From: Candidatus Falkowbacteria bacterium RIFOXYC2_FULL_48_21
GTDB taxonomy: Bacteria; Patescibacteriota; Patescibacteriia; UBA11705; JABHMO01
Length of the DNA: 20,339 bases
NCBI GenBank assembly: GCA_001778275.1
Contig: MFGM01000029.1
Coordinates: 1,576-21,914, forward strand
Direction of reading: 5' to 3'
In this document: positions 1 through 7,960 of the stretch, piece by piece
Layout: every line of letters begins with the position of its first letter
How positions within the stretch are numbered: position 1 is the first letter of the stretch
The notes under the pieces: generated by a model
Seen by the model: the letters and a program-made list of their open reading frames with translations, nothing else
Database searches by the model: none
What the model was told of the DNA's origin: nothing
Made by a program: the position numbers and the translations under genes

Positions 1-1829
1 ATAGTCCAATATTCAGGCACGTTGGCCATGAGTTCGTTCTCCGCTTGCAAAGATAAATTCTGCAAGAACAGCGCCATTTGTTGTCGATAGCGATAGCGCA
101 CTTTTTTGGCATAATACCAGAATGGTGCGGATAATCTTCCGCCGACTGTTTCGATTTTATCCAACAACGCCGCGTGCAGGCGATTCGCCTCCGTGACGCA
201 AACCTTGGCGTCGTGATGTTCATAAAAAAGCTTGATCAACGTCGCGTGCGGCGGATAATCAAACATTTTACGTGAAGCCATTTCCGTTTTAAAAAATTCG
301 CCATAACTTTGACGCAATCCGGCAATGGCCGTATTTTCCGGAAAAGCGGTTTGTAAAAGCATCTGTAAATCGGGACTGACGGAACGAGCGCGATAAATAA
401 TTTCACTCAAGAAGGAATTCAGCCTTGCGTTAGCGTTAAAATCAGCCAAAAAAACCAAGCTATCGACATAAACAAACGCCAATAAACCAAGCGCGTCGAA
501 ATCACTATCCGCCAAATTCTGCCCGGTGGAAACGATCAGTTCCGCCCTTGTTAATGACGACAACTGTTTCTTAATTTGTTCGATGCCTGTTCCAAGTTTG
601 CGGAGATTGGCACCGTGACACTCGGGGCAAACGAGCGACATGTCTTGTTTCAGTTTGCAACGAAAACAAATCAGCTCGGAACCACTAACACTAAATGGCA
701 ACTCGCATTGCGGACAAAGTGCTTCATGACCACAATCCGCACAAACCAAATAGCCATATTCGCCTTTTTTATTGACGATAATCAAGCCGCGTCGGCCGTT
801 ATTTTCCAACTCGCGCAAACCATCGATTAACGCCACACTGACATAGGGCAATGAAAAATCCTTATTTAGACGAATATCTACAATTTTTATGTCAGTCACG
901 CCTAATGCCGGCATGGTAATCGATAAATATTTTTCCGCTTGAGCCATTGCCGCATCCTCCACACGCGGACAAACACTGCTCAAAATGATTTTTCCATTAT
1001 TCAATTCGCACAATTGCCGCGCCACATTGATCACTTCATACCGCGGATTTTGATCCCACTGCTTGTAATCATCGGAATGCGCGTCATCCACCACCACGAG
1101 AGAACGCGCTGGCAGGGGAGCGAACACGGCTGAACGTGTGCCAAGGATTACGCGCTTTTCACCGCTGCGAACGGCTTGCCAATCGCGCCAATGCTTAGCC
1201 TTGGCCGCTTGAGCATCGGCGGTAAAAATTATCGTGGCGGCACGGACTGATTGCGGCAAACAGTGGAAAAACGCTTCGACTTTCGCCACTTGCGGAAATA
1301 AAATCAAAAGCGTTTCCTGTTTTTTAAAAGCGGTTTCGCAAAGAGAAACAAAAAAACCGTTTTTCTTTGATTGATCATACGGAAAAAGTAAATATTTTTT
1401 GTTTTTTTCATTAAAAACGCGCGCCGCGAGCGTGGCGGCCGAGTGGTCAGGCTTGATGAAGTTCGGAAAAGATGTTTTTGGCACCTCCGCCCTGATGTTC
1501 CCGCGCCGTTTGAGCGGCGCAGGGAACATGAGATCGGCCGTGCTGCCGAAAGAATAGTAATAGTATCGCGCGAACCAAAGCATTAATGCAAATTGCGTTT
1601 CCGACAACTCGCCATACTCTTCCGCTACGCCAATAATTTCTTTGGCGCCGGCAAATTCCGTTTTATCTTTCAGCGAGTGAACAATGCCGATCAGCGTTTG
1701 CTTTTTGAACGGAATTTTCACAAAAACGCCGGGCCTGATTTGGCCGGCCAGTGTCGCGGGAATATAGTAATCGAAAAAATTCATGCCCCGCGGCATTTTT
1801 TTTATTGGAACGACTTGCGCCACGATCAT
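1..1829 (-). CDS. priA: PriA-like primosomal protein N', degenerate helicase (partial, C-terminus off window)
   Basis: The frame is open for about 609 codons from ATG at 1829 to the left edge. Order of domains seen: a PriA 3'-DNA-binding domain (FDYYIP near residue 19, then RPGVFVKIPF), a RecA-like lobe with GTRSAVFAP at 220-228, four CxxC pairs (C363/366, 372/375, 388/391, 401/404) forming the PriA zinc module, and LGTGIEQIKKQL after it. PriA proteins restart stalled replication forks. The ATPase motifs are missing or altered: the Walker A position reads PYDQSKKN (about 150-157), DEEH reads DDAH (238-241), GSATP reads SSVCP, and the motif VI region reads EIIYRARS instead of a QVAGRAGR type. 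About 30 residues also seem missing between the zinc module and motif V. It starts 6 bases after the LigB-like gene, so the two are probably co-transcribed. Family is confident; loss of ATPase activity is an inference from the motifs. Confidence 0.88.
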   Translation of the reverse strand, partial: MIVAQVVPIKKMPRGMNFFDYYIPATLAGQIRPGVFVKIPFKKQTLIGIVHSLKDKTEFAGAKEIIGVAEEYGELSETQFALMLWFARYYYYSFGSTADLMFPAPLKRRGNIRAEVPKTSFPNFIKPDHSAATLAARVFNEKNKKYLLFPYDQSKKNGFFVSLCETAFKKQETLLILFPQVAKVEAFFHCLPQSVRAATIIFTADAQAAKAKHWRDWQAVRSGEKRVILGTRSAVFAPLPARSLVVVDDAHSDDYKQWDQNPRYEVINVARQLCELNNGKIILSSVCPRVEDAAMAQAEKYLSITMPALGVTDIKIVDIRLNKDFSLPYVSVALIDGLRELENNGRRGLIIVNKKGEYGYLVCADCGHEALCPQCELPFSVSGSELICFRCKLKQDMSLVCPECHGANLRKLGTGIEQIKKQLSSLTRAELIVSTGQNLADSDFDALGLLAFVYVDSLVFLADFNANARLNSFLSEIIYRARSVSPDLQMLLQTAFPENTAIAGLRQSYGEFFKTEMASRKMFDYPPHATLIKLFYEHHDAKVCVTEANRLHAALLDKIETVGGRLSAPFWYYAKKVRYRYRQQMALFLQNLSLQAENELMANVPEYWT

Positions 1830-1835
1830 AGCTGT

Positions 1836-2624
1836 TCAAGTAAATTTCATTTCTCCCACCAAATAGCCCACGCCGAATGGCGCTTCATAACTCAACACTT
1901 CAAACTCATAATTCATTTTTTGGATCGCACCCAGCAAAATCAAAAACGAACGCAAACCGCATTCTCCGGCGTTTTCGATCAGCTCTGGATCAAGGCCGAC
2001 GACGCCATCAACGCTTTTCTTTTTTAGGAGCTGAATCAATTTTTTGTCGAACTCTTTGGCGCGCGGTGAAAAGCCAGCCGGCGACTGAAAAGACAAGCGG
2101 TGCGACAAGTCGCCCGAGGCGATGATCGCGATTCTTTTGTCTGAACCGAATATCGCTTCCTTTAACGCCACACCAAAATCAATATGCTTTTGGTAATTCA
2201 GCATTGAATAAGTAATCGGAACGATACGACGTTTATTATTCTTACGGGTCAAGTAAAACAGCGGCACCGCCGCGCCATGGTCGAGCTTAAGCTCGGACAC
2301 CAACTGAATCGGCAGCTTTGTTTCGTTTTTACCTTTCAGCGCGTTGATAAAACCGAGGTCGGCGTTGAAGCGCAAACGGGTAGAAAAATCACCGAAATTT
2401 TCAAACGAAGCACTATATGATTGATTGGTATTAATGGTAAAGGCGTCAAAATTAACCTCGCCGTGTGGAGAAATGACCACAATCACATCCGGTCTGGCCG
2501 CATTCAAATCTTCTTCGAGCAAATTAAAAGCAGCGACTGTTTTTTTTAGTTTTTTTAAATTATCTTTGCCGATCTGGGGAATGAGAATCGGCGGATGGGG
2601 GACGATGGCGGCGAAAACAAGCAT
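1836..2624 (-). CDS. LigB/MEMO-type metal-binding protein of the AmmeMemoRadiSam group
   Basis: A 262-residue protein of the class III extradiol dioxygenase (LigB) fold, matching the LigB-like proteins of AmmeMemoRadiSam systems. Metal-site motifs are visible: VPHPPILIP at the N-terminus, ISPHG, LDHGAAVPL and SGDLSH. These are the conserved His/Asp/Glu positions of the fold. The reaction of this family in bacteria is not established, so no substrate is assigned. I chose ATG at 2624 rather than the upstream in-frame ATG at 2684, because the extra 20 residues are translated from an intergenic foldback repeat and family members begin just before the PHPP motif. A weak AGG lies upstream of 2624. 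Its radical-SAM partner (amrS, 7003-7881) is in the same orientation, two genes away. No AMMECR1 domain is visible in the window. Confidence 0.85.
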   Translation of the reverse strand: MLVFAAIVPHPPILIPQIGKDNLKKLKKTVAAFNLLEEDLNAARPDVIVVISPHGEVNFDAFTINTNQSYSASFENFGDFSTRLRFNADLGFINALKGKNETKLPIQLVSELKLDHGAAVPLFYLTRKNNKRRIVPITYSMLNYQKHIDFGVALKEAIFGSDKRIAIIASGDLSHRLSFQSPAGFSPRAKEFDKKLIQLLKKKSVDGVVGLDPELIENAGECGLRSFLILLGAIQKMNYEFEVLSYEAPFGVGYLVGEMKFT

Positions 2625-2630
2625 AAAAAT

Positions 2631-2815
2631 TGACCTGATTATTCTAATTGACCTAATTAACCTAAATAATACCCAAAATCGCAATGACCAAATTCCGAAA
2701 GAATCGCCATAACGAAAATAATCAAATTCGAAACTGCACTTTCAATTTTATTTTGGAACTTAGGGTTTGTTCATTGGGATTTTTTTAGAATAATTAGAGT
2801 AATTAGAATAATTTT
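2631..2815. repeat. Intergenic foldback A (word-repeat inverted arms)
   Basis: The gap between the muramidase-like gene and the LigB-like gene folds back on itself. The left part (about 2638-2660) has GATTATTCTAATTG followed by CCTAATTA. The right part (2787-2815), read on the other strand, gives AAATTATTCTAATTAC and CTAATTATTC. Further in, CAATGACCAAATTCC (2682-2696) faces GGAACTTAGGG and GTTCATTGGGAT (2755-2780), and AAAATAATCAAATTCGAAA (2715-2733) faces TTTCAATTTTATTTT (2740-2754). The arms consist of reiterated short words such as CTAATTGACC and TAATTAACC. The pairing is imperfect but spans the whole gap. It could be processed or attenuate transcription; no T-tract terminator is seen. Confidence 0.65.
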
Positions 2816-4184
2816 ACTTCAAATCGATATCCGCTCCCAAATAAAGGTTGGATAAACTTTTCCAATGAACCGTTCTGACATTTTCCCACTTGTATCCTAG
2901 CTTTTCAAACACCATACCGGTCACAAACGGCCGAATTTTGCCGTCCGAAACCGCGTAAACAGCCGACTGACCGTCAATTTTGACCAGTTCACCTTCACGA
3001 ATTTTTACGGGCTCGGCGTCGACATATTGATCCAGCTCTTCCGGTTTAACGGCCATGATTTTTTGCTTTGGAAAATTAACTTGTAATATATCCTTGCTCA
3101 TGACCGGATATTTTTTGCCTTCACGCACGAAAAATACCGCGCCGGTTTTATTGTTCTGGAGCAACACGCCGAGCGGGTAGGCGCTGGCCAAAGTGATTGG
3201 CTCGCCGAATTCATAATTTAACACGTCTTCCGTGTCAATTTGTTGATACTCTTCCGGGTTGAAACCGATGGCACGCGCCACCTCCTTCGACTCGATCAAC
3301 CTTAACGCGTCGCCATCCAACAAATAAACTTTTTCCGCTGGCGTTATTAACAAGGAATAGTTGGGGAATTTAATTGACGCGCCGATTTCATATTTATCCA
3401 GCTCCGCTTTGCTGACACTAATTATATTTTTTATATTATAACGCGACATGAGCGCACCTTTGGACTGAAACGGTCGGCGCTGGCCACCTTTTATCAGCCA
3501 AACGCCCTTTTCACCCTGCGCCTGAAGCAATGAACCATCCGGATAATTTTGGGTAAACCATTCCTGCCAAATCAACCAAAAGTTATGATTACCCTTTATA
3601 TGCGGCGTGTAGTTGTACAAGTTGGCCGTGGCTTGATTTTTGATCGTCACGTCCTTATTGTCGATTTTATAAGTTTTTCCAGGCCGTTTCAACCAACCAT
3701 TATACGCATTTTCGATATACCAGCGATTACTCTCGGCCGCGCCTTCCACTTGCTTGCCAAAGCCTTGAAACTTGTCCAGCGCAGGATCGTCCGGATCGCA
3801 GGCATCGCACACGCCATAGCCGCACGCCCAGTCATACTGTTTTTGCGTCGGCGTTTGATCCTCGATCAAGCTTTGCTCGCGCTGGATCAAAGCCAATAAA
3901 AACTTAGGATTAATACTGTTGTTCAACGATGCGCGCCAAATGATTTCCGCCGCCTCTCTAACGATGCCCGCTCTGTCGGCCGCGAAGTAATTTTGCAACG
4001 TGCTGTTCATCTTGTTCAAAAAACTTTTAATCTCTCCCAGCGACATGGCGTCGGCATCGGTTAAATCATTATCGGAAATGATATACCCGTTATCAAACTC
4101 CGCCGCCAACACACCACCTTTCGGGAATAACAAAACCAATGTCAAAACCAAAACAAGCCAAATTTGAAAATTTTTTATTTTCAT
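2814..4184 (-). CDS. Exported muramidase/lytic transglycosylase-like protein with C-terminal repeats
   Basis: 456 residues. Residues 1-28 look like a signal peptide (basic start, Leu/Val core, cleavage after LAA). Residues about 70-212 resemble a lysozyme-like cell-wall hydrolase domain: INPKFLLALIQREQSLI with candidate catalytic Glu103, then DWACGYGVCDAC (Cys121/126/129) and NLYNYTPH ending in HNFWLIW. The rest (about 225-456) holds roughly four copies of a 45-50 residue unit with pattern D-G-K-R-P/I, M-S, N-F/G-F, then an acidic segment and a y-x-x-G-x-x-I-K/L end. Such units occur in many Patescibacteria surface proteins. Its ATG overlaps the clpB stop as ATGA, so it is likely translationally coupled to clpB, and no Shine-Dalgarno is present. 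Cell-wall hydrolysis is inferred from fold-like motifs; substrate unknown. Confidence 0.75.
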   Translation of the reverse strand: MKIKNFQIWLVLVLTLVLLFPKGGVLAAEFDNGYIISDNDLTDADAMSLGEIKSFLNKMNSTLQNYFAADRAGIVREAAEIIWRASLNNSINPKFLLALIQREQSLIEDQTPTQKQYDWACGYGVCDACDPDDPALDKFQGFGKQVEGAAESNRWYIENAYNGWLKRPGKTYKIDNKDVTIKNQATANLYNYTPHIKGNHNFWLIWQEWFTQNYPDGSLLQAQGEKGVWLIKGGQRRPFQSKGALMSRYNIKNIISVSKAELDKYEIGASIKFPNYSLLITPAEKVYLLDGDALRLIESKEVARAIGFNPEEYQQIDTEDVLNYEFGEPITLASAYPLGVLLQNNKTGAVFFVREGKKYPVMSKDILQVNFPKQKIMAVKPEELDQYVDAEPVKIREGELVKIDGQSAVYAVSDGKIRPFVTGMVFEKLGYKWENVRTVHWKSLSNLYLGADIDLK

Positions 4185-6805
4185 TTTTCGTTAAATACGA
4201 TCTCTTTGTTTTTGAACTCAATATTGATTTTTTCTTTTACTTTGCCTTCAATAATTTTCAAGGCCAGAAGATCCAAAATCTTACTTTGAATCAATCGTTT
4301 GAGCGGCCGCGCGCCAAATTGCGGATCATAACCTTGTTCGGCCAACATTTGCTTTACCGAATCGCCAAACCTGATCACGATTTCCTTTTCCACCAATCGC
4401 TTGACCACCCGCTCCAGTTGCAAGTCAACGATTTGCCTGATGTCATCACGCGTCAACGCATCGAAAATAATTATTTCATCGATACGATTGAGAAATTCCG
4501 GTTTGAAGTGCTCTTTCAGCCGGCTCATAATCTTCTTGTCCACGCTCTCAATCAACGATGCCTCCTTGTTGCCAAAGCCGAGATCGCGCTTGGTCAAAGA
4601 ATCCAAAATCGTGTCCGAGCCGATATTCGATGTCATGATGATGATCGTGTTTTTGAAATTAACCACGCGCCCTTTGGCGTCCGTCAACCGGCCATCGTCA
4701 AGTATTTGGAGCAGCGTGTGAAACACTTCCGGATGCGCCTTTTCAATTTCATCAAACAAAACAACAGAATACGGACGGCGGCGGATGCGTTCAGTCAATT
4801 GTCCGCCTTCATCATAGCCAACATAACCGGGAGGGGAGCCGATCAATTTAGAAACCGTGTGCTTTTCCATGTACTCCGACATATCCACGCGCACAATCGC
4901 ATCTTCGCTGTTGAACATGAATTCAGCCAAAGATTTGGCCAGCTCGGTTTTTCCCACGCCGGTCGGGCCGAGGAACAAAAAGGATCCGATCGGCCGATTT
5001 TCTTCGGACAACCCGGCGCGCGAACGACGTAATGCATTCGCCACCGACGCGATGGCTCGTTTTTGGCCGATAACGCGGCGGCCAAGCTCGGTCTCCGCGT
5101 GCGCTAGCTTTTCAATTTCGCTTTGCAACATCTTTGATACCGGAATGCCGGTCCAACGCGCCACCACGCCGGCAATGTCTTCGACCGTTACTTCTTCTTT
5201 TAAAATTTTCCGACCGCCCGGACCGCTTTGTGTTTTGCGTAAACGTGTTTGCAATTCCTTGATCGCTTTTTCATGCTCCGGGATCTTGCCGTAACGAATT
5301 TCCGCCACGCGTTCATATTCCGCTTTGCGTTCGAAAATTTCAGCCTCTTGGCGAAATTTGTCGATCTCTTTTTTTGCTTCCTGAATTTCGCCGATCAATT
5401 CTTTCTCTTTTTTCCAATGAATTTCAATGCCGTGCGCTTTTTCTTTCAATTCGGCCAGCTCTCTTTCCAGGTTTTTCAATTTTTGTTTTGTACCCTCGGT
5501 TTTTTCTCGGGCGATGGCCTGTTTCTCGATTTCCAGTTGGCGAATGCGATGTTTTAATTGGTCCAACTCGGCCGGCATGCTGTTCAACTCAATGCGCAGC
5601 GCCGCCGTCGCTTCGTCCACGAGATCGATCGCCTTGTCCGGCAAAAAACGATCAGTAATATATTTTTGCGACAGCTTGGCCGCGGCCACGATCGCATCGT
5701 CCGTGATACGCACGCCATGATGCACTTCGTATTTTTCCTTGATACCGCGCAGAATAGAAATGGTGTCTTCCAAATTCGGCTCAGGGATTAAAACCGGTTG
5801 AAAGCGGCGTTCTAGCGCCGCGTCCTTTTCAACGTATTTTTGATACTCCTTAATTGTTGTCGCGCCGATGCAATGCAATTCTCCGCGCGCCAAGGCCGGC
5901 TTCAGCATGTTCGACGCATCCAAACTTCCCTCGATCGAACCGGCGCCGACAATCGTATGTAATTCATCGATAAAGATGATGTATTTATCCTTGTTTTTTC
6001 GAATCTCATGCAAAATCGCTTTCATTCGCTCTTCAAATTCACCGCGAAACTTTGATCCGGCCACGATGGAACCGATGTCCAAACTTAAAACATCTTTGTT
6101 TTTCAAATTCTCCGGTACATCGCCCGACACGATTCGCTGAGCCAATCCCTCGGCAATGGCCGTCTTACCCACGCCCGGCTCGCCGATCAGAATCGGATTG
6201 TTTTTTGTCCGCCGCGAAATGACTTGGAGCACGCGCCGAATCTCCTCATCGCGACCGATAATCGGATCCAACTTTTCTTCACGCGCCATTTGCGTCAGGT
6301 TGGTGGTGAACTTTTCCAACACTTGAATCTTGTTCTCGGGGTCAGGCGAATCAACTTTTTGGCTGCCACGCACATCAGCCAAAATTTTCATCACTGTTTC
6401 GTGTGTCACGCTGAACATTTTTAAAATGTCAGAGGCAATCGAATCCACTTTGATCAGCGACAAAAGCAAATGTTCGGTGCTGACAAATTCGTCGCCCATT
6501 TTTTTCGCTTCTTTCTCGGAATTAACCAAACAATAATTCATCTGCGGCGTGACGGCCACATGTTGCGCATCGAGACCAAGATTGCCCTTTGGCAACCGGC
6601 GCATGGCCGAAGCCACCTGAGCCAGAACTTGTTCCACCGGCACTTCCATTTTTTTGAGAACGGTAAGAACAATGCTCTCGTCTTGTTGAAGCAACGCTGA
6701 AAGAAGATGAAGGGTGTCAATCTGCGCGTGCTTGTATTCGAACGCCAGCGCTTGCGCTTCTTGCAGGGCCTCTTGGGAGTTGGTGGTGAATTTGCGGATA
6801 TCCAT
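4181..6805 (-). CDS. clpB: ATP-dependent disaggregase ClpB (Hsp100)
   Basis: 874 residues, the usual ClpB length. ClpB is a cytoplasmic hexameric AAA+ chaperone that pulls proteins out of aggregates together with DnaK. Seen in order: two Clp N-terminal repeats (1-145), NBD1 with Walker A GEPGVGKT (208-215) and Walker B IIFIDELH, a long Glu/Lys-rich coiled-coil middle domain (about 400-530) that separates ClpB from ClpA/ClpC, then NBD2 with GPTGVGKT near 610, VVLFDEIEKAH, and a C-terminal domain with GARPLKR. No ClpP-docking loop is evident. A CIRCE operator and sigma70 promoter lie upstream, so HrcA heat-shock control is likely. The leader is about 160 nt with a foldback and no clear Shine-Dalgarno. 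The stop TGA overlaps the next ATG. Confidence 0.97.
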   Translation of the reverse strand: MDIRKFTTNSQEALQEAQALAFEYKHAQIDTLHLLSALLQQDESIVLTVLKKMEVPVEQVLAQVASAMRRLPKGNLGLDAQHVAVTPQMNYCLVNSEKEAKKMGDEFVSTEHLLLSLIKVDSIASDILKMFSVTHETVMKILADVRGSQKVDSPDPENKIQVLEKFTTNLTQMAREEKLDPIIGRDEEIRRVLQVISRRTKNNPILIGEPGVGKTAIAEGLAQRIVSGDVPENLKNKDVLSLDIGSIVAGSKFRGEFEERMKAILHEIRKNKDKYIIFIDELHTIVGAGSIEGSLDASNMLKPALARGELHCIGATTIKEYQKYVEKDAALERRFQPVLIPEPNLEDTISILRGIKEKYEVHHGVRITDDAIVAAAKLSQKYITDRFLPDKAIDLVDEATAALRIELNSMPAELDQLKHRIRQLEIEKQAIAREKTEGTKQKLKNLERELAELKEKAHGIEIHWKKEKELIGEIQEAKKEIDKFRQEAEIFERKAEYERVAEIRYGKIPEHEKAIKELQTRLRKTQSGPGGRKILKEEVTVEDIAGVVARWTGIPVSKMLQSEIEKLAHAETELGRRVIGQKRAIASVANALRRSRAGLSEENRPIGSFLFLGPTGVGKTELAKSLAEFMFNSEDAIVRVDMSEYMEKHTVSKLIGSPPGYVGYDEGGQLTERIRRRPYSVVLFDEIEKAHPEVFHTLLQILDDGRLTDAKGRVVNFKNTIIIMTSNIGSDTILDSLTKRDLGFGNKEASLIESVDKKIMSRLKEHFKPEFLNRIDEIIIFDALTRDDIRQIVDLQLERVVKRLVEKEIVIRFGDSVKQMLAEQGYDPQFGARPLKRLIQSKILDLLALKIIEGKVKEKINIEFKNKEIVFNEK

Positions 6806-6824
6806 AATTTGTGGCTTAAATCAT

Positions 6825-6911
6825 AAATCTTAAATCTGAAATCGTAAATGCCTAGGCGATCGGAACCTTGCTATAGGGCTTTTGAGATTTCAGATTTCTG
6901 ATTTAAGATTT
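6825..6911. repeat. Foldback B in the clpB leader
   Basis: The left arm 6825-6843 (AAATCTTAAATCTGAAATC) is matched on the opposite strand by 6886-6911, GATTTCAGATTT plus a 7-base insertion plus AAGATTT. The arms are made of the reiterated word TAAATC(T/G). The element lies wholly within the 5' leader between CIRCE and the clpB ATG, so it would form a large hairpin in clpB mRNA. A thermosensor or RNase III role is possible but only inference. Same architecture as foldbacks A, C and D. Confidence 0.7.
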
Positions 6912-6939
6912 CAAAAGACAAGAGAGGCGCATAACTCAA

Positions 6940-6966
6940 TTAGCAGTCTGGCGGCGCGAGTGCTAA
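6940..6966 (-). promoter_or_regulatory. CIRCE operator (HrcA binding site)
   Basis: On the minus strand it reads TTAGCACTC-N9-GACTGCTAA. The CIRCE consensus is TTAGCACTC-N9-GAGTGCTAA, so there is one mismatch in the downstream arm and the spacer is exactly 9. It sits just downstream of the -10 box, over the predicted transcription start of clpB, the standard place for HrcA repression. hrcA itself is not in the window. Confidence 0.95.
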
Positions 6967-6970
6967 ACGC

Positions 6971-6998
6971 ATTATACCAGCTATTTTGAACGCGTCAA
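6971..6998 (-). promoter_or_regulatory. clpB sigma70 promoter
   Basis: TTGACG (6993-6998), 16-base spacer, TATAAT (6971-6976) on the minus strand, with an extended -10 (TGG before TATAAT). The predicted start falls inside the CIRCE element. It lies just past the amrS stop codon. Confidence 0.88.
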
Positions 6999-7002
6999 GA
7001 CT

Positions 7003-7881
7003 TCAAATATTGCCTAAATAAACATATTTCAATCCGGCGGCAAGACCAATCTTTTTTGCCCGATTTAGACTGGCAAGTGGCGTAGGAGAGAGAGCGGTTA
7101 ACTGGTGCGCCGGATGGAAGGCGGACAGGTGCCACACCATCTCCGATGAAATACCATTCAAAAAATCAGCCAGTCGTTCCAATTCAAAATCCGAATCGTT
7201 CAGGTCGGGAATCAGAAGCGTGGTCACTTCCACATGAAGGTTGGCATCATAACAACGCCTGATATTATCCAAGACGGGCTGAAGCCGTGCACCGCAAATC
7301 TTCCGATACGACAAATCAGTATAAAATTTTAAATCGATATTCACCGCATCAAGATACGGCTTGATCAATGCAAACGTCTTTTCGGAAAAGTAGCCGTTCG
7401 TTACCCAAATATTTTTCAAGCCGGCCGCCCCGGCCAGCTTCATCACATCCAAGGCAAACTCCACGAACACTGTCGGTTCCGTATAAGTGTATGAAATACT
7501 GGGGCAACCGGCTTCTTGCGCCGCGAGCACAATTTCCGCCGGCTCGATTGAAACGCCCGGGATCCAATCGTCGGAATCGTTGAAACTTTTGAATTGCGCA
7601 ATGTCCGCGTTTTGACAATGCTTACACTTAAAATTGCAACCAACCGTGGCGATGGAATAGGTAGTCGTTCCCGGCAAAAAATGATACAGCGGTTTTTTTT
7701 CAATCGGGTCAATATGTTGCGCCACCACTTTGCCATAAACAAGGCTATAAAGCGCGCCGCCCTGATTTTTGCGCACTTGACAAACACCGACGCCGCCATT
7801 CGGAATTACGCAAAAATGCGCGCAAGCTTCACACTGCACGATTTTGTTCTTTTCTTTGCGATAAAGTAGCGCTTCCTTCAT
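7003..7881 (-). CDS. amrS: AmmeMemoRadiSam-system radical SAM enzyme AmrS
   Basis: 292 residues. The radical-SAM [4Fe-4S] motif CNFKCKHC (CxxxCxxC) is present near residue 82, preceded by the family's N-terminal cysteine group CEACAHFC and GVCQVRKN. Later motifs YTEPTVFVEF, KNIWVTNGYF, DAVNIDLK and HLSAFHPAH are typical of the pyruvate-formate-lyase-activase-like AmrS group. It is expected to cleave S-adenosylmethionine to a 5'-deoxyadenosyl radical; the substrate of the family is not settled. It stands upstream of clpB on the same strand, and its likely partner, the LigB/MEMO-type protein, is at 1836-2624. The promoter at 7888-7916 places the transcript start at or within a base or two of the ATG, so the mRNA is probably leaderless. 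Confidence 0.93.
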   Translation of the reverse strand: MKEALLYRKEKNKIVQCEACAHFCVIPNGGVGVCQVRKNQGGALYSLVYGKVVAQHIDPIEKKPLYHFLPGTTTYSIATVGCNFKCKHCQNADIAQFKSFNDSDDWIPGVSIEPAEIVLAAQEAGCPSISYTYTEPTVFVEFALDVMKLAGAAGLKNIWVTNGYFSEKTFALIKPYLDAVNIDLKFYTDLSYRKICGARLQPVLDNIRRCYDANLHVEVTTLLIPDLNDSDFELERLADFLNGISSEMVWHLSAFHPAHQLTALSPTPLASLNRAKKIGLAAGLKYVYLGNI

Positions 7882-7887
7882 ACTTTC

Positions 7888-7916
7888 ATTTTACCAAAAA
7901 TCATGATATTGTTCAA
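7888..7916 (-). promoter_or_regulatory. amrS promoter (leaderless)
   Basis: TTGAAC (7911-7916), 17-base spacer, TAAAAT (7888-7893), minus strand. Only 6 bases separate the -10 from the ATG at 7881, so transcription should start at the A of ATG. No room for a Shine-Dalgarno sequence. Confidence 0.8.
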
Positions 7917-7960
7917 GTTGTGGAGATAGATAAAAAATCAGAATAATCAACATTAGCTTT

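Noticed and set aside
2625..2684. N-terminal extension of the LigB-like protein from ATG 2684
   Set aside because: The 20 residues come from foldback A; the family begins just before VPHPP, so ATG 2624 is the likely start.
4139..5032. Plus-strand ORF of 297 codons opposite clpB
   Set aside because: Antisense to strongly conserved ClpB sequence, with a Phe/Arg/His-rich composition and no start signals.
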